Shown one piece after another: positions 30,818 through 39,006 of a stretch of DNA of 40,091 nt. Every line of letters begins with the position of its first letter. The stretch's first letter is position 1. The translations under genes were made by a program, and so were the position numbers. The DNA comes from Betaproteobacteria bacterium (GTDB taxonomy: Bacteria > Pseudomonadota > Gammaproteobacteria > Burkholderiales > Burkholderiaceae_C): contig CANFOR010000002.1 of the NCBI GenBank assembly GCA_947448675.1, positions 1-40,091 on the forward strand, in the 5' to 3' direction. Under the pieces are notes generated by a model, which was not told the origin of the DNA, did not search any database, and worked only from the letters and a program-made list of their open reading frames with translations.

Positions 30818-32712
30818 CGCAACTCTTCAATGGCGAAGCTCGCTGCGCCGTAAGCGTCAGAGCACAGCGCATTGTTTTTACGCGCCGCCGGGCTGGCGCA
30901 TTCGCTGCTCGCTGCGGCGCTGGCGCTGCTCATCAGCGCGCCGAGTTGGGCGCGGCCTTGCGCGTCGTTGAGCGAGGTCATGAACGGGCCTTCTTTGCCT
31001 GCAGCGAGCGCGCCTAAGTCGCGCGGGCTGTCGGCCACGATCACCAGCAAGTTGTTGCTGCCCGCTGGGCCTTGCGCTTTGACGCGCCAGCTGCTGCGCG
31101 GCAGGGCCAGGGTTTGGCCAGCTTGAATTTTGTTGTTGGCGTCGAGCGCGTTGGGGAACAGCAGGTACAGGGCTTTGTTGTCCGAGCCCGCCAGCGCCAC
31201 ATAGACATAGCCCGCGCGCTCGGACTGCACCGAAAAGTCCAAATAGTCTTGGCCGATTTTCAGCTTCTCTTTGCCCACAGTTACGCGCACATTGCGCTTG
31301 GCGTCGCGCTGCGCAAACATTTGCTGCAGCGCTTGCGCGCCAGAGAGTGGCGCGGGCTCTGCGACCGCTACAGGTTTAATAGCTGCAGACGCAGCATTAG
31401 CGGGCATTGCAGGCATTGCCACCGGCTTCACGCTCGCCAAGTCCATAGCCGGAGCCGCAGGCACGCCCTGGCTGAACCACGCGGGCACAAAGCCGGTGTT
31501 GCCCGACAGGGTGATGTTGTGCGCCTTGTAGCTGGGATCGTTTTGCATGCGGTTGTTGAGCTTGTCTTGCGCGCACATGCGGATTTCTTCCACGCTGATG
31601 GCGCCCGAGCCGTCAAGGTCTTTGGCGTCGCGCAGCATGCAGTCGCGCATGAACTCGGTCGCTAGGCCGCCTTTTTGCTCGTCGTCAAAACTGATCTCGT
31701 TGTCGCGCGCGGCCGAGATGTGGATGATGTCTTGCGGCAGCGCGCCCTTGCTCTGCGCCTCGACCACCAGGTTGCGAGTTTTGACGTTGCTGGGCTTGCC
31801 GCATTCTTCTGAAATGCTGGCAAATTTGGGCCGCAGCTTGCCCTCGTCACCAGGGATGGAGATGCCGCGTGTGCGCACGGTCGAGGCATTGGCCACAATG
31901 CCGCCCGAGTGGCAGGCGTCGTACATCACCATCAGCTTGTCGGTTTTGTTGGTAATGGGCTTGAGCAGCTCGGCCATTTCGCGGTTGGTAATGGTGCCGG
32001 GCCAGCCGCCGTCGTAGGCCAACAGCGCTTCAACACAGCCGCCCGCTTGCGTGTCTTGGAAGCGCGTGCCGTGGCCGGAGTAGTGAATGAAGACCTTGTC
32101 GCCGTCGAGCACATCTTCGTTCAAAGCCTTGATGGCGGCGCGAATGTTGTCGCCGGTGGCCTGCTCGTCTTGCAGGTAGGTGATGTTGCTCTTGGGCACT
32201 TGCATGGCCAAGGCCATTTGGGTGGCGCTCTCGCGGTCGATCTTGGCACCGGGCAGGGCGGGCGTGTTGGGGTCGGCGTAGTGGCTGATGCCGATGATGA
32301 GCGCATGCCGGTTGCTGCGCGCAGGCAGGCTGCGCACGCCCAGGGTCATGGCGGTGTTGCTGGCCAAGGTGGCTTGGCGGCCATTGTCTTGCAGCGCGGC
32401 CAGCGAGCTGCCTGCCGACAGGTTGAGCGCCGAGGCCCGCACCCAGCCCAAGCGGCCCGCCGCCTCCACATAGACCCAGCCGCCCTCTAGGCTGAGCACG
32501 CGCAGCGCAGCGCCAGGGGCCAGCGGGGCCAGCACCGCCGCGCCGGGCAGTTTGTCGGCGCGCAACTCCGTGGCGCGCAGCACACTGCTGGCCGCTCCAG
32601 GGGCGTTTACAACCCCGTTGCCAGCCCCAGCAGGGGCTTGCGCGTGGGTGGGCAAGGCCAGGGCAGCCAAAGCGCAAAAAGTGGCCGCTACGGCGGTTTG
32701 AAAGGGCTTCAT
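30814..32712 (-). CDS. Exported metacaspase-like protein with N-terminal SH3-like region, EF-hand-like loop and C-terminal DUF4384-like region
   Basis: Signal peptide; 'LRVLSLEGGWVYVEAAGRLGWVRASALNL' SH3b-like; 'HALIIGISHYADPN', 'IHYSGHGTRFQD', 'VMYDACHSGGIV'; 'DLDGSGAISVEE'; 'VYVALAGSDNKALYLLFPNALDANNKIQAG'. Confidence 0.9.
   Translation of the reverse strand: MKPFQTAVAATFCALAALALPTHAQAPAGAGNGVVNAPGAASSVLRATELRADKLPGAAVLAPLAPGAALRVLSLEGGWVYVEAAGRLGWVRASALNLSAGSSLAALQDNGRQATLASNTAMTLGVRSLPARSNRHALIIGISHYADPNTPALPGAKIDRESATQMALAMQVPKSNITYLQDEQATGDNIRAAIKALNEDVLDGDKVFIHYSGHGTRFQDTQAGGCVEALLAYDGGWPGTITNREMAELLKPITNKTDKLMVMYDACHSGGIVANASTVRTRGISIPGDEGKLRPKFASISEECGKPSNVKTRNLVVEAQSKGALPQDIIHISAARDNEISFDDEQKGGLATEFMRDCMLRDAKDLDGSGAISVEEIRMCAQDKLNNRMQNDPSYKAHNITLSGNTGFVPAWFSQGVPAAPAMDLASVKPVAMPAMPANAASAAIKPVAVAEPAPLSGAQALQQMFAQRDAKRNVRVTVGKEKLKIGQDYLDFSVQSERAGYVYVALAGSDNKALYLLFPNALDANNKIQAGQTLALPRSSWRVKAQGPAGSNNLLVIVADSPRDLGALAAGKEGPFMTSLNDAQGRAQLGALMSSASAAASSECASPAARKNNALCSDAYGAASFAIEELR
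31367..31414 (+). repeat. Dispersed element, copy 7 (inside metacaspase-like CDS, antisense to it)
   Basis: GCTAC AGGTTTAA TAGCT GCAGACGCA GCATTAGCGGGCATTGCAGG. Confidence 0.6.
31585..31620 (-). other. EF-hand calcium-binding loop motif inside the metacaspase-like CDS
   Basis: Encodes D-L-D-G-S-G-A-I-S-V-E-E, a 12-residue DxDxSGxIxxxE loop. Confidence 0.8.
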
Positions 32713-34418
32713 TGGGGGTCTCCTGTGGAATCGAATCGGGGAAACTGCTGGCTGGCCGCCAGTGCCAGGCGCACCAATTCGGCGCGGCTACAGGGCGTGG
32801 GCAGGCTTTGCAGAGGCGCACTGCGCAGGCGGGGCGCGGGCGCTTGCGCTGTTTCCTGCGCAAGCGCCTGCTGCAGGCGCAGCAGTTGCACGGCGGGCCC
32901 GAGCACGGCGGCGTATTGGGCGATCTCGGGCCAGTGCAAACGGCCCGGCCAGCTGACCTGGGCGTCGGCGCAAACCAAGCGACAGTCGGGTGCCTGGGCC
33001 TCGAGCGCGTCCATCAGGTGGTCGAGCGCAGCATTGGCCAAGGCCTCGGGGGCGTGCAGTGGCAGCAGCGCGTAAGCCGCTTGCGTTGCGGCTTCTGGCG
33101 CAGCCTCGCCCCAGCCTGGCGGCAGGCTGCACCAATGGCTGCGCCGCCAGCCGTTCCAAATGCGCAGCGCGCTCAAAAACAGCAGGGCAATGCTGGCCGA
33201 CAGGTTCAGGTCGACAAACACTGGCGCGCCGTGCAGGCTGAGGTAACTCAGGCCCAGCAAGGCGCCGGGCAAGAGCAGCAGCGCCGCATCGAGCGAGGCA
33301 ATGCCGCGGCGCTGCACCCAGGCCGCCACACCCAGGCACAGGGCTACGGCCAGCAGGGCTTGCAGGCTGCGCGGCAGCTCGGCCAGGTGGCGCTGGTGCA
33401 GGGCGTTGTCGGTGGCGGTGGCCAAGCTGTCGACGCCCTGCTGCAGCGGGGCCAGGGGCGTGGGGTGCATGTCGTGCAGGCTGGGCGCGGTCGAGCCTAC
33501 CAAGACCACCTTGCCGGCAAAGCTGGGCAGGGCTTGGCGCGGCGTGCCGCCTTCGGCCTTGGCAAACACGTCGGCAAAAGGCACGCGCGGGTACATGTCG
33601 GCCTTGGCGCGCCAGGCCAACAACCCATGCTCGTAGCCAAAAACGCCTACAAGGCCCGTATTTTGTGCGTTAGCAGCTATTTTTTTTGTAGCACCCGCAG
33701 CTAGGCTCACTTCGCCGTTGACAAGCCGCGCCACGGCCAAGGCCAGCGACTGGATGGCGCTGCCGTCGGCCAATGGCTCAGCGTAGCGGTAGCGGCGCAG
33801 CACGCCGTCGGCGTCGGGCGTACCGTTGTTCAGCCCCAGCGGGCCTGCCGCCAGCGCGGGCAGCACCGGCGGTATGGCGGCCAGCGTGAGCGTGAGCGTG
33901 GCGTGGCGCGTCGGGGCCGGTGGCAACCACAGCCCCGGCAGGCTGCTGCGCGCCAACTGGCTTTGCGCGTCGTTGGCAGCGGGCAGGCGCACCACCGAGA
34001 ACACGCTGTGCACGCTGCGCTTGGCGGCTTCGTCAAAGGCTTTGTCGCCGCCGGGCGAGAGCTTGTCAGCGTCGCTAAACCCAATGTCCCAAGCGATGGC
34101 GGCGGGGCTCTGTTGTTCGATGAAGTCGAGCACCGTGGCCAAGGTGTCGCGCGGCCAGGGCCAGCGGCCAAACTCAGCGCCCATGCGCGCCAGCGAGGCC
34201 TCGTCGATGTCCACGATGACGATGCGCGTGTCGGGCGGGGCGGCGTAAAGGCGGGCCCGCACCATGGCGTCATAGGTCGAGCGCGACAGGCCGCTAGAGA
34301 CCTGCAGCACAAAACCGTCGGCCACCGCCCATAGCGAAAACACCAAGGCCAAAAGCCAGGTAACGCGCCGCGCAGGCCAACGGCCCAGGGCCTGCGTGAG
34401 GCTTTGCCAAGGTTTCAT
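32709..34418 (-). CDS. CHASE2 domain membrane protein with unrecognised C-terminal domain
   Basis: 'STYDAMVRARLYAAPPDTRIVIVDIDEASLARMGAEFGRWPWPRDTLATVLDFIEQQSPAAIAWDIGFSDAD', 'GKVVLVGSTAPSLHDMHPTPLAPLQQGVDSLATATDNAL' CHASE2 hallmarks followed by TM helices; no GGDEF, HisKA or cyclase motif seen. Confidence 0.9.
   Translation of the reverse strand: MKPWQSLTQALGRWPARRVTWLLALVFSLWAVADGFVLQVSSGLSRSTYDAMVRARLYAAPPDTRIVIVDIDEASLARMGAEFGRWPWPRDTLATVLDFIEQQSPAAIAWDIGFSDADKLSPGGDKAFDEAAKRSVHSVFSVVRLPAANDAQSQLARSSLPGLWLPPAPTRHATLTLTLAAIPPVLPALAAGPLGLNNGTPDADGVLRRYRYAEPLADGSAIQSLALAVARLVNGEVSLAAGATKKIAANAQNTGLVGVFGYEHGLLAWRAKADMYPRVPFADVFAKAEGGTPRQALPSFAGKVVLVGSTAPSLHDMHPTPLAPLQQGVDSLATATDNALHQRHLAELPRSLQALLAVALCLGVAAWVQRRGIASLDAALLLLPGALLGLSYLSLHGAPVFVDLNLSASIALLFLSALRIWNGWRRSHWCSLPPGWGEAAPEAATQAAYALLPLHAPEALANAALDHLMDALEAQAPDCRLVCADAQVSWPGRLHWPEIAQYAAVLGPAVQLLRLQQALAQETAQAPAPRLRSAPLQSLPTPCSRAELVRLALAASQQFPRFDSTGDPQ
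33634..33692 (-). repeat. Dispersed element, copy 8 (inside CHASE2 CDS)
   Basis: Reverse complement GCTAC AAAAAAAA TAGCT GCTAACGCA CAAAATACGGGCCTTGTAGGCGTTTTTGGCTA; aligns without gaps to copy 9. Confidence 0.75.
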
Positions 34419-34432
34419 GCGAAGCGCATTTC

Positions 34433-34491
34433 GCTACAAAAAAAGTAGCTTACAACGCATACTTCATGCGCCTTGTGGGCGTTTTTAGCTT
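34433..34491 (+). repeat. Dispersed element, copy 9 (OmpA-CHASE2 intergenic)
   Basis: GCTAC AAAAAAAG TAGCT TACAACGCA TACTTCATGCGCCTTGTGGGCGTTTTTAGCTT. Confidence 0.75.
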
Positions 34492-34505
34492 TGGAAAGCA
34501 AGGCT

Positions 34506-35165
34506 TTAGTCCAGGTTGACGATGCGTACGCGGCGGTTTTCTGCAGCGTTGGGCTCGGCGCTGTTGGCCAGCTCGGTGGCGCCCTTACCAGCAGCGTGCA
34601 AGCGCTCGGGCTGGACGCCCAAGCTGGCCAGCACGGCCACCACGGCGTCGGCGCGCTGCTGCGACAAATGCAGGTTGTAGTCGGGCTTGCCCTTGGCGTC
34701 GGTGTGGCCCTCGACCGCAAAGGCCGAGGCGCTGAGCGCGGGCGACCGCAGGGCCTGGGCCAAGTTGGCCAGGGCTTGCTGGCTCTCGGCCTTGACGCGG
34801 GCGGAGTTGAAGTCAAACTGGATCAACAGCGAGAGCGTGGGGCGGGCTGCAGGTGCGGCTGGTGTTGGCGTAGCAGCGTTTTGCACGGCCAGCTTTTGGC
34901 CCGCTGCTGGCTCGGCACTGGCTGCGGGCGCTGCCTCCACCGCCAGATTGCGCAGGCTGCGGGTGCGGGGCGCGTTGGCGCTGGGTGCGGCAGGCGGCGC
35001 GGCACGCAATTGCTCGATCATTTGCTCGGCGCTGGGCGTGGCCAGGGTTTGCGCCCATGCGCCGCTGCTCGCGCTGGCCCCAGCAAAAACGGCACAGGCA
35101 ACCAAGGCAGCACCTTGGGCAAAGCGTAAAAAGGCGGCGCGCGCGCGAAGTACAGTTGGTTTCAT
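34506..35165 (-). CDS. OmpA-family (peptidoglycan-binding-like) exported protein
   Basis: 'LIQFDFNSARVKAESQQALANLAQAL...FAVEGHTDAKGKPDYNLHLSQQRADAVVAVLASLGV...NRRVRIV'. Start set at MKPTVLRAR (35165), giving a signal peptide. Confidence 0.9.
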   Translation of the reverse strand: MKPTVLRARAAFLRFAQGAALVACAVFAGASASSGAWAQTLATPSAEQMIEQLRAAPPAAPSANAPRTRSLRNLAVEAAPAASAEPAAGQKLAVQNAATPTPAAPAARPTLSLLIQFDFNSARVKAESQQALANLAQALRSPALSASAFAVEGHTDAKGKPDYNLHLSQQRADAVVAVLASLGVQPERLHAAGKGATELANSAEPNAAENRRVRIVNLD

Positions 35166-35329
35166 ATGCGCACGATTGTGCTTGATAGCGCTGGCTTTTT
35201 GCATCCCCTCAACTGGGGATGTGCCGCCGATACAACGCCTGCAGCCCTGCTTAAAGCCCTGATCAACCAAGGCCCATGCCAAAGCCCTGGCCAACGCACA
35301 TCACCGCCCGCACCCCAAGCACAGGGGGC

Positions 35330-36337
35330 CTATGGCTGAACCTGCTCGGCAAAGGCCTTGCCGGCTGAGGCTGCCACTGCCCTGCGCAGCCAGGCTTGGG
35401 CGCTGCTGGCCTGGCTGTGCTGGTGCCACAGCGCGTCCACGTGCACGGCGGGCACCTTGAAGGGCAGCTCGCGCAGCACCAGCTCGCTTTGTAAGCCGGT
35501 CACCCGCACAAAATGGCGCGGCAACACGGTGAGCAGGTTGGACTTGGTGACCACCTGGCCCGCGGTAAAAAACTGGTTCACGGTGAGCACAATGCGCCGC
35601 GTTTGGCCCAGCGAAGCCAAGGCTTCGTCAACAAAACCAAAGGGCCGCCCCGAGAAGCTGACCAGCAAATGGTGGGCCGCGCAAAAGCGCTTGAGCGTGA
35701 GCGGCCCGCGCGCCAGCGGGTGGCCGCTGCGCATGACGCAGACGTAGTCGCCGTCATACAGGCGCTGGTGCGCAAAGGCCACGGGTTGGCCCGCTTGCAC
35801 GCGGCCCGTGAGGTCGGCCAACACAGCGGGGAAGTGGCCCACCGCCAGGTGCACCGACTCGCCCTCTAAGAGTTGGCGTGGGTCGCGCGTGGTCAGGGGC
35901 AGCACGCGCATGGAAACACCGGGCGCGTCGCGCTCGATGATCTCGATCAAGCCGGGCATCAGCTCGGCGGCGGTAGCGTCGGCCATGGCCAGCACAAAGG
36001 TGTCGCGCGCGCTGGCGGCTACAAAACTGCGCGGGGCCAGGCTGTCTTGCAGCTGCTGCAGGGCCTCGCGTACCTGGGGCCACAGGGCTTGCGCGCGCGG
36101 CGTGGGCTCGACGCCATAACCGCTGCGGCGCAGCAAGTCGTCGCCCAAGACCTCGCGCAGGCGGCGCAGCGCGTTGCTCACGGCAGGCTGTGTCATGGCC
36201 AGGTTGTGCCCGGCGCGCGTCAGGCTGCGCTCGGCCATGACTTGGTCAAACACACGCAGCAGGTTGAGGTCGAGCGTGCGAAAGTTCACGCTGGGTGCGC
36301 TTGTCGCAGGGGCGGCGGGTGATGGGGCTTTGGGCAT
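35330..36337 (-). CDS. LysR family transcriptional regulator
   Basis: 'LDLNLLRVFDQVMAERSLTRAGHNLAMTQPAVSNALRRLREVLGDDLLRRSGYGVEPTPRA'. Confidence 0.95.
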   Translation of the reverse strand: MPKAPSPAAPATSAPSVNFRTLDLNLLRVFDQVMAERSLTRAGHNLAMTQPAVSNALRRLREVLGDDLLRRSGYGVEPTPRAQALWPQVREALQQLQDSLAPRSFVAASARDTFVLAMADATAAELMPGLIEIIERDAPGVSMRVLPLTTRDPRQLLEGESVHLAVGHFPAVLADLTGRVQAGQPVAFAHQRLYDGDYVCVMRSGHPLARGPLTLKRFCAAHHLLVSFSGRPFGFVDEALASLGQTRRIVLTVNQFFTAGQVVTKSNLLTVLPRHFVRVTGLQSELVLRELPFKVPAVHVDALWHQHSQASSAQAWLRRAVAASAGKAFAEQVQP

Positions 36338-36464
36338 GGCGCCAACTATACGATTTGTGAATGAATAGCATCATCAATATAAAGTTGAACAACACTGGTA
36401 ATTACCCTAGTATTTGTTCATCCCATTCGCGATTGTTGCTGGTGGGGGTTACCAGGAGCGCACG

Positions 36465-36926
36465 ATGACCAGTTTTGTACACACCCACTTCCCTACCGAA
36501 CACCCCGGCGTGGTTCGCGCAGAGCGCGCAGCCCAAGCGGTGAGCCAAGTTGCCCGCAGTTTTGACGGTGCCAAAGGTTTGGCCACCTTGCTATTGGCTG
36601 CGGTCGTTGCCGCCTTGCTGGTGGTTGCCAACCAAGTGATGGACAGCTGGACCGACGGCCATTTGCTGATGGGCTGGGTTGCCCTGTGGGCTGTGGCTTT
36701 TGCCGCCTTGGCTTTGCTGGCCGCCCCCGCGCGCCAAGCCGCACGCAGCCTGCGCACCGGCTTTGCCGCATGGAACGCCCAGCGCAAGCTCGACGCATCC
36801 GACGAAAAAATGTGGGACATGGCCCTGCAAGACGCCCGCGTGATGGCCGAAATCAGCCGCGCCATGACCGCCGACCCGTCAGCCATCCACAAGCGCCGCT
36901 ACGCTGGGATGCTGCATAATTTGTAG
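36465..36926 (+). CDS. Small hypothetical membrane protein
   Basis: ATG 36465 preceded by an AGGAG-like RBS; two TM segments ('LATLLLAAVVAALLVVANQVM', 'WVALWAVAFAALALLAAPA'). Confidence 0.7.
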   Translation: MTSFVHTHFPTEHPGVVRAERAAQAVSQVARSFDGAKGLATLLLAAVVAALLVVANQVMDSWTDGHLLMGWVALWAVAFAALALLAAPARQAARSLRTGFAAWNAQRKLDASDEKMWDMALQDARVMAEISRAMTADPSAIHKRRYAGMLHNL

Positions 36927-36971
36927 CATTCTATGCATAGCTGGCGGGCGTTGCAGCCTGCTATAGCAATT

Positions 36972-36999
36972 AAAAAGCGACCTTGCGAGGTCGCTTTTT
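36972..36999. terminator. Bidirectional Rho-independent terminator
   Basis: AAAAAGCGACCT-TGCG-AGGTCGCTTTTT between convergent genes. Confidence 0.88.
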
Positions 37000-37039
37000 T
37001 GTGGGGAAAATGCTTTGGCCACCCATACAGGCCAAGACT

Positions 37040-38920
37040 TTAGCCTGCCAAGCGCGCCTCCAACTTAGCCTTGTTCACCACCAGTGCTTGCGGCAGGTGG
37101 TGGGCCAGTTGGGTGAACAGGGCTTCGTGCAGCTTGAGCTCGGCGCGCCATTGGCCAGCGTCCATGCGGGTCGCGGCTTCGAACTGCGCGGGCGTGAAGT
37201 TCAAACCGGCCCAGTTGATTTCTTCATACGCCGGGCTCACGCCAAAGGCGTGGTCTACGCCCTGGGCATTGCCCTCGACGCGGTCGATCATCCACTTGAG
37301 CACGCGCATGTTTTCACCGTAGCCGGGCCAGACAAATTTGCCGTCTGCGCCTTTGCGGAACCAGTTGGTGGTGAAAATGGCGGGCAGCTTGGTGCCCGAG
37401 GTTTTGGCCGCAGCGGCGAGCGACTCGCCCATGTTGAGCCAATGCTGAAAATAGTCGCTCATGTGGTAGCCGCAAAACGCGATCATGGCGAAGGGGTCGC
37501 GGCGCACCACGCCTTCTTGGCCAACGATGGCGGCGGTGGTTTCGCTGCCCATGGTGGCGGCCATGTACACGCCCTCGACCCAGTTGCGCCCCTGCATGAC
37601 CAGGGGCACGGTGTTGCTGCGGCGGCCGCCGAAGACAAAGGCGTCGATCTTCACGCCGCGCGGGTCGTCCCATGCGGGGTCGAGCGCGGGGTTGTTGGTG
37701 GCGGCCACGGTAAAGCGGGCATTGCCGTGGGCGGCTTTGACGCCGGTGGCCTTGGCAATCTCTGGCGTCCAGTCTTTGCCCTGCCAGTCGATGCAATGCG
37801 CGGGGGCCTCGCCCATGCCTTCCCACCACACGTCGCCGTCGTCGGTCAGGGCCACATTGGTGAAGATCACGTCTTGGTGCAGGCTGGCCATGCAGTTGGG
37901 GTTGGTGAGCTGGTTGGTGCCGGGGGCCACGCCAAAGTAGCCCGCTTCGGGGTTGATCGCGCGCAGGGTGCCGTCGGCCTGCGGCTTGATCCAGGCAATG
38001 TCGTCGCCCACGGTGGTGACCTTCCAGCCCTCAAAGCCTTGGGGCGGTACCATCATGGCGAAATTGGTTTTGCCGCAGGCGCTGGGGAAGGCCGCAGCGA
38101 CATGGTATTTTTTACCCTGCGGGTTGGTCACGCCCAAGATGAGCATGTGCTCGGCCAACCAACCCGTGCCGTCGCCCTGCACGGCTTGCAAGCCCATGTT
38201 GCTGGCGATGCGCAGCGCAAAGCATTTTTTGCCTAACAAGGCGTTGCCACCGTAGCCCGAACCGAAGCTCCAAATTTCGCGCGTCTCGGGGTAGTGCACG
38301 ATGTATTTGGTTGGGTTGCAAGGCCACTTCATGTCGGCCTGGCCGGGCTGCAGCGGCACACCCACGGTGTGCACGCAGGGCACAAACTCGCCGTCTAGGC
38401 CCAATACGTCGTACACGGCTTGGCCCATGCGCGTCATGATCTTCATGTTCACTGCCACGTAGGGGCTGTCGCTCAGCTCCACGCCAATGTGGGCGATGGG
38501 GCTGCCCATGGGGCCCATGCTGAAGGGCACCACGTACATGGTGCGGCCTTGCATACAGCCGTCAAACAGGGGCTGCAAGGTGGCGCGCATCTCGGCGGGG
38601 GCGACCCAGTTGTTGGTCGGGCCCGCTTGGTCTTGGGTGGCGCTGCAAATGTAGGTGCGGTCTTCGACGCGGGCTACGTCGGTCGGATCGGAACAGGCCA
38701 AAAAGCTATTGGGCCGTTTGGCCGGGTTGAGCCGGGTGAACACACCAGCGTCCACCAATTTTTGGCACAGGCGCTGGTATTCGGCGTCAGAGCCGTCGCA
38801 CCATTCGATGGCGCTGGGCTTGCACAGGGCCACCATGTCGGCGACCCAGGCGATGAGTTTGGCGTTTTTAACGTAGGTGGGGGTGCCCAGGCCCAAGCCC
38901 TTCATAGCAGGTGAATTCAC
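37040..38920 (-). CDS. pckG: Phosphoenolpyruvate carboxykinase (GTP)
   Basis: '[16 protein letters not shown]' kinase-1a motif, '[21 protein letters not shown]', 'FNWFRKG'-like C-terminal region. Confidence 0.97.
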   Translation of the reverse strand: MNSPAMKGLGLGTPTYVKNAKLIAWVADMVALCKPSAIEWCDGSDAEYQRLCQKLVDAGVFTRLNPAKRPNSFLACSDPTDVARVEDRTYICSATQDQAGPTNNWVAPAEMRATLQPLFDGCMQGRTMYVVPFSMGPMGSPIAHIGVELSDSPYVAVNMKIMTRMGQAVYDVLGLDGEFVPCVHTVGVPLQPGQADMKWPCNPTKYIVHYPETREIWSFGSGYGGNALLGKKCFALRIASNMGLQAVQGDGTGWLAEHMLILGVTNPQGKKYHVAAAFPSACGKTNFAMMVPPQGFEGWKVTTVGDDIAWIKPQADGTLRAINPEAGYFGVAPGTNQLTNPNCMASLHQDVIFTNVALTDDGDVWWEGMGEAPAHCIDWQGKDWTPEIAKATGVKAAHGNARFTVAATNNPALDPAWDDPRGVKIDAFVFGGRRSNTVPLVMQGRNWVEGVYMAATMGSETTAAIVGQEGVVRRDPFAMIAFCGYHMSDYFQHWLNMGESLAAAAKTSGTKLPAIFTTNWFRKGADGKFVWPGYGENMRVLKWMIDRVEGNAQGVDHAFGVSPAYEEINWAGLNFTPAQFEAATRMDAGQWRAELKLHEALFTQLAHHLPQALVVNKAKLEARLAG

Positions 38921-39006
38921 GTTAGATCCTCAAGTTATCAATTGAAGCCACAATAGCGGCGAACAGAGTTGCGGTAAAAAGTTACCAAGTGGTTACCAAC
39001 TATTCT

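Noticed and set aside
27151-32712. Caspase genes as a classic cytosolic anti-phage abortive-infection system
   Set aside because: All three carry signal peptides and no nuclease, NTPase, CRISPR or other defence marker lies nearby; an envelope role fits better.
36983-38236. 417-aa plus-strand ORF
   Set aside because: Fully antisense to a clear pckG; low-information His/Val/Gly-rich composition typical of GC-rich shadow ORFs.
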